Assembly: GCF_018531465.1 (NCBI RefSeq)
Contig: NZ_JAHDTF010000022.1
Location: 146,732 to 210,731, forward strand
DNA length: 64,000 bases
Direction of reading: 5' to 3'
From: Sphaerisporangium fuscum
GTDB taxonomy: Bacteria; Actinomycetota; Actinomycetes; Streptosporangiales; Streptosporangiaceae
A program made the position numbers and the translations under genes. Positions 28,844-36,706 of the stretch are shown piece by piece; the stretch's first letter is position 1, and every line of letters starts with the position of its first letter. Below the pieces are notes generated by a model. That model saw nothing but the letters and a program-made list of their open reading frames with translations. It did no database searches and was not told where the DNA came from.

Positions 28844-29437
28844 TCAGGCGCCGGGGCGGACGGCTCCCACAAAGCTCGCCTTGCGGTAGCCGTTCAGCTT
28901 GTCGATCCGCACCCGCGCCCCGGTGTGCGGGGAGTGGATCATCTTGCCGTGGCCGACGTACATGCCGACGTGGCCGAGACCGTAGAAGAACATCAGGTCA
29001 CCCGGCTTGAGGTTCTTCCAGGAGATCTTCTTCCTCACGGAGCGGAACTGGCTGGCCGCGATGCGAGGGAGCTTCACACCGGCCTTGCGCCAGGCGTACA
29101 TCACGAGCCCGGAGCAGTCGAACGAGCCGGGGCCGCTGGCGCCCCAGCGGTACGGGTCGCCGATCTGCTTCTTGGCCACCGAGACGGCCGTGACGGCCTT
29201 GATCCGCTGCTTGGCGGCCCTGGTGAGCTTGGCCGAGGTCTTCGCCTTGCTGACCGTGGCCGCGCTCGCGGCCGTGGTCACTTCGGTGGAGACCTCGGTG
29301 GAGGCGGCCGTCGCGGCGTCAGCCGCCGGAGCCTGCATCGCGCCCGTCGCGACGGAGGCCGTCATGGTGAGCACGACCCCGCCGAGGGAGAGGCGGGCAA
29401 AGCGCGACAGACAGGGATTTTCGGTACTGCTGGACAG
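28844..29437 (-). CDS. NlpC/P60 peptidoglycan endopeptidase with probable CTG start
   Basis: The protein is a secreted C40 cysteine peptidase that cuts peptidoglycan stem peptides. The catalytic Cys is in GSFDCSGLVMYAW, the His in GLGHVGMYVG and the polar residue is the following His in KMIHSPHTG. The only ATG/GTG in frame (GTG 29374) would leave a signal peptide without its basic n-region. A CTG at 29437, 5 bases after AGGAG, gives MSSSTENPCLSRFARLSLGG, a complete signal peptide, and the next upstream codons reach a TAA without ATG, GTG or TTG. I therefore take CTG (197 residues). A c-di-AMP riboswitch ends about 13 bases upstream. Confidence 0.8.
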   Translation of the reverse strand: MSSSTENPCLSRFARLSLGGVVLTMTASVATGAMQAPAADAATAASTEVSTEVTTAASAATVSKAKTSAKLTRAAKQRIKAVTAVSVAKKQIGDPYRWGASGPGSFDCSGLVMYAWRKAGVKLPRIAASQFRSVRKKISWKNLKPGDLMFFYGLGHVGMYVGHGKMIHSPHTGARVRIDKLNGYRKASFVGAVRPGA

Positions 29438-29449
29438 GATCGCTCCTAG

Positions 29450-29602
29450 GTTCTTCCACTCACGCCTACCGGGTTAGCTGACGGATTCGGGCATGGAAGT
29501 CGCCCTACGGTGCCGACGGCACCGATTCACCCCTGATCCCGAATTCGGGATCGATTGGGTCCCCGGCTCCGTGCTCCTTGCCGCACGGATTCGGCAGGTC
29601 AC
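29450..29602 (-). ncRNA. ydaO-type c-di-AMP riboswitch
   Basis: Read on the minus strand the leader has the ydaO consensus blocks in order: CTGCCGAATCCG, a CCGTGC/GCACGG hairpin, CGGGGACCCAA, GGGGTGAATCG, GTAGGGCGACTTCC, CCCGAATCCGTCAGCTAACC, GGTAGGCGTGAGTGGAAG. It includes the perfect palindrome GATCCCGAATTCGGGATC (29535-29552) as a variable stem. This class binds cyclic di-AMP and is known upstream of cell-wall hydrolase genes (rpf, NlpC/P60) in actinobacteria, where it lowers expression when ligand is high. Here it immediately precedes the ribosome site of the NlpC/P60 gene. Confidence 0.92.
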
Positions 29603-29836
29603 CGCCTCGTCGCGGTCCTGATTCGCGCCTGAGTCGACGACGGTGACCATTGGATGGTTTTGCACGCACCGGCTTGATCACCGCCGGATTGCTCGCGACG
29701 GCATGGCGTGCTCGCCGCGGCCCAGAAGTTACACAGTTCGCAAAATCGTGGCAAAGGCGTGACCTTCGGAACCTTGATCAGTTGTATTGATCGTTCGCGA
29801 AAACCCGCTGCATATGGTGGTTTTCCGTTACCGGAA

Positions 29837-29852
29837 TGTGATTCGTCTCACA
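29837..29852. promoter_or_regulatory. Perfect CRP-type palindrome
   Basis: TGTGATTCGTCTCACA matches TGTGA-N6-TCACA exactly, the consensus of CRP/FNR-family regulators including mycobacterial Rv3676. It lies about 240 bases upstream of the riboswitch, on the side of the NlpC/P60 promoter, and about 310 bases from the ArsR start. Confidence 0.7.
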
Positions 29853-29874
29853 CAATGCGAAACGGCAGGGGACG

Positions 29875-29901
29875 TCAGTCACATCAGTCACATCAGTCAC
29901 A
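29875..29901. repeat. Three 9-bp tandem repeats
   Basis: CAGTCACAT occurs twice in perfect tandem (29875-29892), followed by a third partial CAGTCACAC (29894-29902 within one base). The function is unknown. Confidence 0.6.
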
Positions 29902-30105
29902 CCCGTCTTCGACCCCGCCCGGCACCGGCCGCCGCGCACCCGGGCGCCGGCGAACCCCGCGGCCGGGCACGGCGCCCCCGTCGACGTGACCTTGATCCAG
30001 GGACGCATGGAGGCACGAACAGGTCCCCGACCAGGGCGGACGCGCGCCTACACCAAGCGACGCCGGGACGCCGCGGAACACGAGATCTGTGAGATTGGCC
30101 ATCGC

Positions 30106-30147
30106 GCAAGAGATGTTCCGCAAGAACTGTTGCACAACATCCCTTGC
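30106..30147. promoter_or_regulatory. Inverted repeat upstream of the ArsR gene, probable operator
   Basis: GCAAGAGATGTT (30106-30117) and AACATCCCTTGC (30136-30147) are reverse complements at 11 of 12 positions, 18 bases apart. Inside, CGCAAGAGATGTTC and CGCAAGAACTGTTG form a 14-base direct repeat. The site ends 19 bases before the ArsR start codon. Confidence 0.6.
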
Positions 30148-30166
30148 ATATGCCAGAGTCCGGATC

Positions 30167-30742
30167 ATGGAAGAGAGAAGCGTCCGCCAGATCACCGACT
30201 CCAAGGTGCTCGCCGCGCTCGCGCACCCCCTGCGGCGGCGTCTCATGGACGCCCTGAAGGTCGACGGCCCCTCCACCGCCAGCATGCTGGCCGAGCGCAC
30301 CGGGCAGGCCGTCGCCAACGTCAGCCACCACCTGCGCGTCCTCGGCGCCGGCGAGCTGATCGAGGAGGCGCCGGAGCTCGCCCGTGACCGCCGCGAGCGC
30401 TGGTGGCGGCTGACCTCCACGCAGGTGCGCTGGGCCACCTCCGACTTCGGCGACGACCCGGCCTCCGCCGCCATCGCCAGCGCCGCCGAGTCACTGAACC
30501 TCGACCACCACGTGAACCTCGTACGCGCCTGGTACGCGGCGGACGAGGAGGAGCGTGCGGCGTGGCGGGGCGCGCCGTTCGCCACCTCCGACTGGCTGCG
30601 CCTGACCCCGGACGAGCTGGCCCAGCTCGAACGGCAGGTCCTCGCGATCGTGCAGCAGTGGTCGGACCGCGAGGTGCCCGACGACGGTCAGCGGCGCGAC
30701 CCGGTGTTCTTCTTCGCCTTCGGCGTCCCGGGCCGGCCGTGA
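30167..30742 (+). CDS. ArsR-type winged-helix regulator
   Basis: The 191-residue protein has an N-terminal ArsR HTH (about 10-85): KVLAALAHPLRRRLMDALKV, STASMLAERTGQAVANVSHHLRVL as recognition region, then the wing RRERWWRL. The C-terminal half (about 95-190) is helical and rich in Trp, as in the HTH_20-type regulators that pair with MFS exporters. No metal-binding Cys pair is seen, so it is not a classical metal sensor. Its stop overlaps the MFS start by 4 bases (GTGA), so it probably controls that exporter. Confidence 0.85.
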   Translation: MEERSVRQITDSKVLAALAHPLRRRLMDALKVDGPSTASMLAERTGQAVANVSHHLRVLGAGELIEEAPELARDRRERWWRLTSTQVRWATSDFGDDPASAAIASAAESLNLDHHVNLVRAWYAADEEERAAWRGAPFATSDWLRLTPDELAQLERQVLAIVQQWSDREVPDDGQRRDPVFFFAFGVPGRP

Positions 30743-32115
30743 ACGACACCGCCACTCCCCCGCCCGGGACCGGCGCCGCGTCCGTCCGCACGCCGCCCGG
30801 GACCGCCACCTCGCCGGACGACCTCACGTTCGCCCTCCCCGCCTCGCCCGGCCGGCCCTCGGCCCCGGTGCGCCGCAGGCGGGGCGGGCTGCTGCGGGAC
30901 CGCGACTTCCGCCTGCTGTGGATCGGCGAGACCACCAGCGGCTTCGGCAGCTCCCTCACGGCCATCGCCCTGCCCCTGGTGGCCGTCACGACGCTGCACG
31001 CGGGCCCCTTCGTCGTGGCGGCGCTCGTGGCGGTGACGTGGCTGCCCTGGCTGGTCGTGGGCCTGCCCGCCGGGGCGTGGGTGGACCGCCTCCCCCGGCG
31101 GCCCGTGATGCTCGCCTGCGACGCCGTGTCGTTCCTGTTGTTCGTCAGCGTCCCGGCCGCCGCCTGGTGGGGGGTGCTGACGGTCGGCCACCTGCTGGTG
31201 GTCGCCCTGCTCGCCGGCACGGCCAAGGTGTTCTTCCAGACGGCCTACCAGGCGTACCTGCCCACCGTCGTGGCTCACGGGGACCTGCGCGAGGGCAACG
31301 CGAAGCTCCAGGGAAGCGAGTCCGCCGTCCAGGTGGCCGGCCCGGGCGCGGGCGGCCTGCTCGCGCAGGCGTTCGGCACGGTCACCGGGCTGCTCGCCGA
31401 CGCCGTGACCTTCCTCGTGTCGGCGGTGTGCCTGCTCGCGATCAGGACGCGCGAAGCGCCCCGCCCGCGCGTCCGCCGCGCCACCACGCTGCGGCGGGAG
31501 ATCGGCGAGGGGCTGCGCTTCACGGCGCGGGACCCCTACCTGAGGGTGCTCACCCTCTTCGGGGCCGCCAGCAACCTCGCCCTGGTCGGCTACCAGTCCA
31601 TCCTCGTGGTGTTCCTGGTGCGCGAGGTCGGGGTGAGCCCGGGTGCGGTCGGCCTGCTGAGCGCGGCCACCGGCCTCGGCGGCGTCGCCGGCGCGGCCGG
31701 CGCGTCCTTCCTCGCCCGGAGGTTCGGCAGCGCCCGCGCCTTGATCGCCTGCGAGCTGCTGGGGGCGCCGTTCGCGCTGCTGATCCCGCTCGCGACCCCC
31801 GGGCCAGGGCTGGCGTTCGTGCTCGTGGGCGGCCTGGTCGTCGTCGCGGGAGTGGTCGCCGGCAACGTCCTGAAGTCGAGCTTCCGCCAGGCGTACACGC
31901 CGCGCGCCCTGATGGGCCGGGTGTCGGTGAGCATGCAGTTCTTGAACTACGGGACGATCCCGCTCGGCGCCGTGCTCGCCGGGGCGCTCGGCGACGCCCT
32001 GGGGACGCGCGCCACGATGTGGATCATGACGGGCGCGCTGACGCTGACGGGGCTCATCCTGCTCGCCGGCCCGCTGCGCCGCGAGCGGGACCTCCCCGCC
32101 GCTCCGCAGCGGTGA
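30739..32115 (+). CDS. MFS exporter (EntS/MFS_3 type)
   Basis: The 458-residue transporter begins with a 50-residue Pro/Thr-rich cytoplasmic tail and then about 12 membrane segments. The motif-A-like loop is GAWVDRLPRRPVM, and RDRDFRLLWIGETTSGFGSS marks the MFS_3 (enterobactin exporter-like) branch. It starts with GTG in a GTGA overlap with the ArsR gene. The substrate is unknown; drug or metabolite efflux under ArsR-type control is the likely role. Its stop is only 4 bases from the stop of the convergent NlpC/P60 gene. Confidence 0.85.
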   Translation: MNDTATPPPGTGAASVRTPPGTATSPDDLTFALPASPGRPSAPVRRRRGGLLRDRDFRLLWIGETTSGFGSSLTAIALPLVAVTTLHAGPFVVAALVAVTWLPWLVVGLPAGAWVDRLPRRPVMLACDAVSFLLFVSVPAAAWWGVLTVGHLLVVALLAGTAKVFFQTAYQAYLPTVVAHGDLREGNAKLQGSESAVQVAGPGAGGLLAQAFGTVTGLLADAVTFLVSAVCLLAIRTREAPRPRVRRATTLRREIGEGLRFTARDPYLRVLTLFGAASNLALVGYQSILVVFLVREVGVSPGAVGLLSAATGLGGVAGAAGASFLARRFGSARALIACELLGAPFALLIPLATPGPGLAFVLVGGLVVVAGVVAGNVLKSSFRQAYTPRALMGRVSVSMQFLNYGTIPLGAVLAGALGDALGTRATMWIMTGALTLTGLILLAGPLRRERDLPAAPQR

Positions 32116-32119
32116 CGGA

Positions 32120-33106
32120 TCAGGGACGGACGGCGGCGAAGATGCCGTGGTAGGACGACAGCGGCACGACCTTCACCACGTCTCCGGTGCGGGGCGCGTG
32201 AACCATCTTGCCGCCGCCGGCGTACATCCCCACGTGACCGAGACCGGAGGCGAACAGCAGGTCGCCCGGCTGCACCGCGTTCAGCGGCACCCGGCGCGAG
32301 GCGCCCCAGGAGTACTGCTCGGCCGCGGTGCGGGGCAGGCTCACCCCCGCCGCGCGCCAGGCCGCCTGCGTGAGGCCCGAGCAGTCCCAGGCGCCCGGTC
32401 CGGTGCCGCCGTACCGGTACGGCTTGCCCACCTGGGCGAAGGCGAACTGCAGGGCCGTGCGGGCGTTGCCGGAGGCCGGGCCGTCGTACTTGATGCCGGG
32501 GCTGTTGGGGTTGCCGGGGTTGAACTGGTTGAGCTTGCGCAGCAGCCGCTCCTGCTCACCGACCAGCTTCTCGACGTCCTTCTTCTGCCGGCGCAGCTCC
32601 TGGAGGATCTGGACGGCGTCGTCGTAGGCGCCCTTGGCCTTGTCGCGCTGCCCCTTCAGGGCTCGGGTGGCGTTCTCGTACTCCGCCAGCGTGCGGGAAC
32701 GGCCGGCGGCCATCTGGTCGACGGAGGCGAGACCGCTGAGCAGCGCCTCGGGGTCCTCCTGGCTCGCCAGGCTGGGCCAGGAGAGCATGTCGCCCGACTG
32801 GTAGGCGTTGACGGCCACCGAGACCAGGCCGGAGCGCAGCCGTTCGATCGTGGCCAGCTGGTCCTTCAGGTCGCCGTTGAGGGCGTTGTAGGCCTTCCTG
32901 GCCTTCTTCCAGTGCTCGTTGGCCGCGTTGTACTTGTCGACCACCTTGTCGGCCTGGGCGTTCAGCTTCTCCAGCCGCGCCTTGGTCTGGGCGATGGTCG
33001 GCTTCGGCTTCGCCTCGGCACCGCCTGCCTGAGTCAGAACGACAGCGGCGATGAGACCGGTGATCAGCGGTACCCGACCGACTCCCCGGATGCCACGCAC
33101 GACCAC
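32120..33106 (-). CDS. NlpC/P60 endopeptidase with N-terminal coiled coil (RipA/PcsB type)
   Basis: The 328-residue protein has a signal peptide (residues 1-32), a long coiled coil (about 35-205) and a C-terminal C40 peptidase. The catalytic Cys is in GAWDCSGLTQAAW, the His in GLGHVGMYAGG, and KMVHAPRTGD follows. The layout is that of RipA/RipC-like DL-endopeptidases, whose coiled coil is often contacted by FtsEX or other regulators during division. Unlike the first NlpC/P60 gene, its leader shows no c-di-AMP aptamer; it has a CAAGTGAGA tandem pair at 33124-33141. Confidence 0.88.
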   Translation of the reverse strand: MVVRGIRGVGRVPLITGLIAAVVLTQAGGAEAKPKPTIAQTKARLEKLNAQADKVVDKYNAANEHWKKARKAYNALNGDLKDQLATIERLRSGLVSVAVNAYQSGDMLSWPSLASQEDPEALLSGLASVDQMAAGRSRTLAEYENATRALKGQRDKAKGAYDDAVQILQELRRQKKDVEKLVGEQERLLRKLNQFNPGNPNSPGIKYDGPASGNARTALQFAFAQVGKPYRYGGTGPGAWDCSGLTQAAWRAAGVSLPRTAAEQYSWGASRRVPLNAVQPGDLLFASGLGHVGMYAGGGKMVHAPRTGDVVKVVPLSSYHGIFAAVRP

Positions 33107-33261
33107 TGGGACGACAGCCCCCTCAAGTGAGACAAGTGAGACAACCTGGGGGGTGATCCTACAGAAGACCTACTGCTACAGGCACCTTTTCCGCGGGAAT
33201 TGGTCTCAATACGACAAGCAGGGTTTCACCCGGCATCCCACACGTGAACGCCGGGCGGCCC

Positions 33262-34584
33262 TCAGGAACGGCCGAGCCGGCGCAGCAGCAGGGTCGAGGG
33301 GACCGGGCGGGCCCCCATGCGGCGCACCGAGTCGGCGACCTCGCGGTCGGAGGACACCACGGCGACCGCCCGGCCGGGAGGCTCGGCCCGGACGAGCTGC
33401 CTGATGAGGTCGTCGGCGATCTCGCCCGGCGCGCTGAACAGCACGCGGACGCCGCGCGGCGCCGACACCTGCACCGGTCCGTTGAGCTCGGCGCCGTCGA
33501 ACACGCACGTGACCTCGACGCGGGTCTGCACGGCGAGCCCTCCGAGCCCGGTGAGCAGCCGCGAGCGCTGGTCGACCAGGGTCAGCGACGGGTAGCCGGT
33601 CTTGGTGACGTTGTAGCCGTCCACGACGAGGTGGATCTGCGGGATGGCGAGCAGCTGGTCGAGCAGCGCCGGGTCGTCGTCGGCGAGCGCACGGGCGGGC
33701 ACCGCGCGCACCGAGGGACGTCCGGGCGTGACGGCGCTGACCGAGTCGGCGGGCCTGCTGATGGCGACGGGCAGGCCGAGCTCGCTGCGCAGGCCGGCCG
33801 CGGCGTCCTGCAGGGTGTCGAGGAGCACGCGGATGCGGGCGTCCTCGATGCTGCGTCCCTCGCGTGCCGCGCGGCGGCTGGCCTCCAGCTGCCGCTCGGC
33901 GTCGGTGAGGCGCTCGCGCAGCTTGCGCAGCTCGCTCTCGGCGGAGCTCGCCGCCGAGGTGACGGCGGACCTGGCCTCCTGCTCCAGAGCCTGCAGCTCG
34001 ACGGCGCGCTCCTCGGCCACCCGGGTGCGCTCCCGGGCGTCGTGGAGCTTGCGCCGCAGGTCGGCGACCTCGGCCCGGGACGCCTTCAGCTGCTCGCGCA
34101 GCCGGTCGGTCTCCTCCTTGGCGGCCGCCTTCTGCGTGGCGAGCTGCTCGCGCAGGCGGGCGACGGTCTGCTCCTGGGCGCTCCCTTCGGCGGCCGCCGC
34201 GGCCTGCTCGAGGTCGGCGCGGGCGGTCTCCACGAGCTCGGGCCAGCCCGGGGGCCGCGTGAGGTAGGCGGCCGCGGCCACCAGCACCGGCTCGGCCGCC
34301 GGCGGGACGTTGCCCTCCCCGAGGGACGCGACCAGCTCGGGCCACGCCTCCTTGAGCGCCTCGGCGACGATCTCGCGGAACTCCTTGTCGCTCTCCAGCT
34401 GCGTGGCGATCGGCGCGCTGCCCAGCCGGGCGCGCTTGCGCGGGTCGAACCTCGCGATGCCCTTCAGCGGCGGCGGGATCGTGGCGGGCGGCATCGTGCC
34501 GAGCACCTGGGCGGCGAGCTCCACGACGTGTAAGCGGACCTGCTCGGGCAGCGGGCGAGACAGGCCTTCTCCGGCTGAGCTCAT
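33262..34584 (-). CDS. NYN (YacP-like PIN) domain protein with coiled coil
   Basis: The 440-residue protein starts with ATG 34584 behind AGGGGAAGA. It has an N-terminal helical region (about 1-110), a long coiled coil (about 115-230) and a C-terminal NYN/PIN-like nuclease domain (about 290-435). That domain shows VVDGYNVTKTGYP, VTCVFDGAE, ADDLIRQLV and VVSSDREVADSVRRMGA, which keeps the acidic metal ligands. YacP/Rae1-type proteins cleave mRNA at the ribosome, but the coiled-coil fusion is the actinobacterial form of unknown target. It is probably monocistronic. Confidence 0.82.
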   Translation of the reverse strand: MSSAGEGLSRPLPEQVRLHVVELAAQVLGTMPPATIPPPLKGIARFDPRKRARLGSAPIATQLESDKEFREIVAEALKEAWPELVASLGEGNVPPAAEPVLVAAAAYLTRPPGWPELVETARADLEQAAAAAEGSAQEQTVARLREQLATQKAAAKEETDRLREQLKASRAEVADLRRKLHDARERTRVAEERAVELQALEQEARSAVTSAASSAESELRKLRERLTDAERQLEASRRAAREGRSIEDARIRVLLDTLQDAAAGLRSELGLPVAISRPADSVSAVTPGRPSVRAVPARALADDDPALLDQLLAIPQIHLVVDGYNVTKTGYPSLTLVDQRSRLLTGLGGLAVQTRVEVTCVFDGAELNGPVQVSAPRGVRVLFSAPGEIADDLIRQLVRAEPPGRAVAVVSSDREVADSVRRMGARPVPSTLLLRRLGRS

Positions 34585-34807
34585 CCGTCTTCCCCTAGCT
34601 GACTGTCCATTCAAATTCCGTCTATCCGATAAGGGTACGGCCGACGCGTTCGTGGTCAGGGCGCTTCGGGCCCTGTCGCCGCGCCCGGAGGGGCTTTCCG
34701 CGCGGGCGCGGGGCCCGGCGGGGCGGGTGGACGGCCGGTGAACGGCATATGGGCAAGCGCTTGGTCGGCGGTATACGACTGTGCCATCCGGATGAGGGAG
34801 GCAGCCG

Positions 34808-35989
34808 ATGGCCGGGCCGGACGTCCAGCGCGACGAGATGCGCACCTCCACCCGTGACCTGGGCGAACTCCGCGAGCGTCTGCGCGCCTGGCTCGCCGGC
34901 CGGCTGCCCGGCGCGACCGGCGTGCGGGTGTCGCCGCCGTCCCGCCCCTCGGCGAACGGCCTGTCGAGCGAGACCCTCTTCTTCACCGCCGCCTGGTCCG
35001 ACGGCGACGGCGAGCACGAAGTGGACTGCGTCGCCAGAATGGCGCCCGCCGCCGAGGCCGTGCCGGTCTTCCCGCGCTACGACATGGTCGAGCAGTTCGA
35101 GGTGATGCGGCTCGCCCGGGAGCGGGCCGGCGTCCCGGCACCCCGCGCGCTGTGGTCCGAACCCGACCCCGAGCCGCTCGGCTCGCCGTTCTTCGTGATG
35201 GAACGGGTGAGCGGGGACGTCCCGCCCGACGTGCCGCCGTACACCTTCGAGGGCTGGCTGCTCGACGCCTCCCCCGCCGACCGCGCGCGCCTGCAGGAAC
35301 GCACGGTGGAACTGCTGGCGCGGCTGCACGGCGCGCCCGCCGGGCCGGCCTTCCCGCGGCAGGGCCCGCCGGGCGGCTCGGCGCTGCGGCGGCACGTCGA
35401 GGAACAGAAGGCGTACTACGCGTGGGCCCACGCGGCGCGGCCCGTCCCGATCCTGGAGGACGCCTTCGCCTGGCTGGAGGACCACTGGCCCGCCACCCCG
35501 TCCCCCGACGTGATCAGCTGGGGCGACGCGCGCATCGGCAACATCATGTACCGCGACTTCGTCCCGGTGGCGGTGCTCGACTGGGAGATGGCCTCGGTGG
35601 GGCCACGCGAGATCGACATCGCCTGGATGATCTTCCTGCACCGGTTCTTCCAGGACGTCACCACCTTCATGGGGCTGCCGGGCCTGCCGGACTTCATGAC
35701 CCGCGAGGACGTCTGCGCGCAGTACCGCTCGTTCTCCGGCCACGAGCCCCGCGACATGGAGTTCTACGAGATGTACGCCGCGCTGCGGCACGGGATCATC
35801 ATGGCCCGGGTCTGGCAGCGCCGGATCCACTTCGGCGAGCAGCCCATGCCGGACGATCCGAACGACCTGGTGATGCACCGCGCCACCATCGAGAGCATGC
35901 TGTCGGGCCGCTACTGGAGCCGACCCGGCGGCCCGGCCCCGCCACGCCGGGGGCCGCGAGGCCGGGCGCCGCGCCGTCAGCGCCGGTAG
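34808..35989 (+). CDS. APH-like phosphotransferase family protein
   Basis: The 393-residue protein has the aminoglycoside-phosphotransferase/choline-kinase fold. The catalytic loop is SWGDARIGNIMY, with Trp where most members have His, and the metal motif is VLDWEMASVGP. This WGD form is common in the group of phosphotransferases found near acyl-CoA dehydrogenases (ACAD10-like), so antibiotic resistance is unlikely. The ribosome site GGGAGGC lies 6 bases upstream. The C-terminal 25 residues are Arg/Pro-rich, and the gene overlaps the convergent secreted-protein gene by 13 bases. Confidence 0.8.
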   Translation: MAGPDVQRDEMRTSTRDLGELRERLRAWLAGRLPGATGVRVSPPSRPSANGLSSETLFFTAAWSDGDGEHEVDCVARMAPAAEAVPVFPRYDMVEQFEVMRLARERAGVPAPRALWSEPDPEPLGSPFFVMERVSGDVPPDVPPYTFEGWLLDASPADRARLQERTVELLARLHGAPAGPAFPRQGPPGGSALRRHVEEQKAYYAWAHAARPVPILEDAFAWLEDHWPATPSPDVISWGDARIGNIMYRDFVPVAVLDWEMASVGPREIDIAWMIFLHRFFQDVTTFMGLPGLPDFMTREDVCAQYRSFSGHEPRDMEFYEMYAALRHGIIMARVWQRRIHFGEQPMPDDPNDLVMHRATIESMLSGRYWSRPGGPAPPRRGPRGRAPRRQRR

Positions 35990-36519
35990 ATGGTCGTCCT
36001 CGACCTGGCCATCAGGTCGCCGCGGGTGACCTCTTCGACGTAGTCCCGCGTGCTCAGGCCGGACTCGAAGTTCACGGCCCTGGCGTAGTGGTCGGTCCTG
36101 TACCTGCCGGCGTACTTGTACTTGACCCAGACCCGCAGCCGCGCCGAGAAGCCGTCGGCACCGGTGAGGCGCACCACGCAGTAGGCCCTGGAGCTGTAGT
36201 ACCCGCACGAGGAGTGCGCCGGCTTGCTGAGGAACCGCACCTTGGACGGGGTGTTCCTCGGCAGGAACGCCACGATCACCACCGCGTCGGACTCCAGCCT
36301 GCGCAGGTGCTTGACCCGGTAGTCGTAGGTGATGAAGCCGCCCCGCCTGATCGCCGTGGGATACCTCACACCGACGTAGGCGCCCGCGGCCGGCGCGGCG
36401 GCCCGGACGGCCTGCCCGGGAGCGGCCCGGCGGGTGGCCGCCGCGGCCGGGCCGGAGTACCCCACCAGGGCCCCCGCCGCGAGGGCGAGCGATGTGATCA
36501 ATGCCGATGACCTGCGCAT
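35977..36519 (-). CDS. Small secreted protein, unknown function
   Basis: The 180-residue protein opens MRRSSALITSLALAAGALVG and has a signal peptide cleaved near PAAAA. The mature part is basic, rich in Tyr and Arg, and predicted beta-rich, with a Cys pair (SSCGYYSSRAYCVV) that may form a disulfide. It ends RSRTTIYRR. I recognise no family. The start at 36519 is preferred because it opens the signal peptide; an ATG at 36714 would add 65 low-quality residues. Confidence 0.65.
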   Translation of the reverse strand: MRRSSALITSLALAAGALVGYSGPAAAATRRAAPGQAVRAAAPAAGAYVGVRYPTAIRRGGFITYDYRVKHLRRLESDAVVIVAFLPRNTPSKVRFLSKPAHSSCGYYSSRAYCVVRLTGADGFSARLRVWVKYKYAGRYRTDHYARAVNFESGLSTRDYVEEVTRGDLMARSRTTIYRR

Positions 36520-36706
36520 ACCTGTCTTTCCCGTGAGTAGATCGGTGAACGGACGGCCCGTGGGCCGCACGGCCCGGCACGCCCCCGTACATCCCGAGCA
36601 CACGCTGTACAACGACCAGGAACGAAATGGGATTCGATCACGGCCGGAGATCGGCCCCGCCGGATTCCCCGTGCCCGCCCCCTGGGAACTGTCGGACCCC
36701 GCTCGT

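Larger units (their letters stand above)
29603..30105. other. Long intergenic region between the NlpC/P60 leader and the ArsR gene
   Basis: No protein gene is convincing here. The part at 29720-29870 is much richer in A+T than the window average and probably holds the promoter of the riboswitch transcript. It contains GATCA-N7-TGATC at about 29776-29792, the CRP-type site at 29837-29852 and three 9-base tandem repeats at 29875-29901. The stretch 29910-30100 is GC-rich with nothing recognisable. Confidence 0.5.

Noticed and set aside
29474..29665. Short leftward ORF inside the riboswitch leader
   Set aside because: It lies wholly in the aptamer, whose conserved bases explain the sequence better, and it has no ribosome site.
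34808..35989. Antibiotic (aminoglycoside) resistance by the APH-fold protein
   Set aside because: The catalytic loop is the WGD form of the ACAD10-like group, and no resistance context is present.
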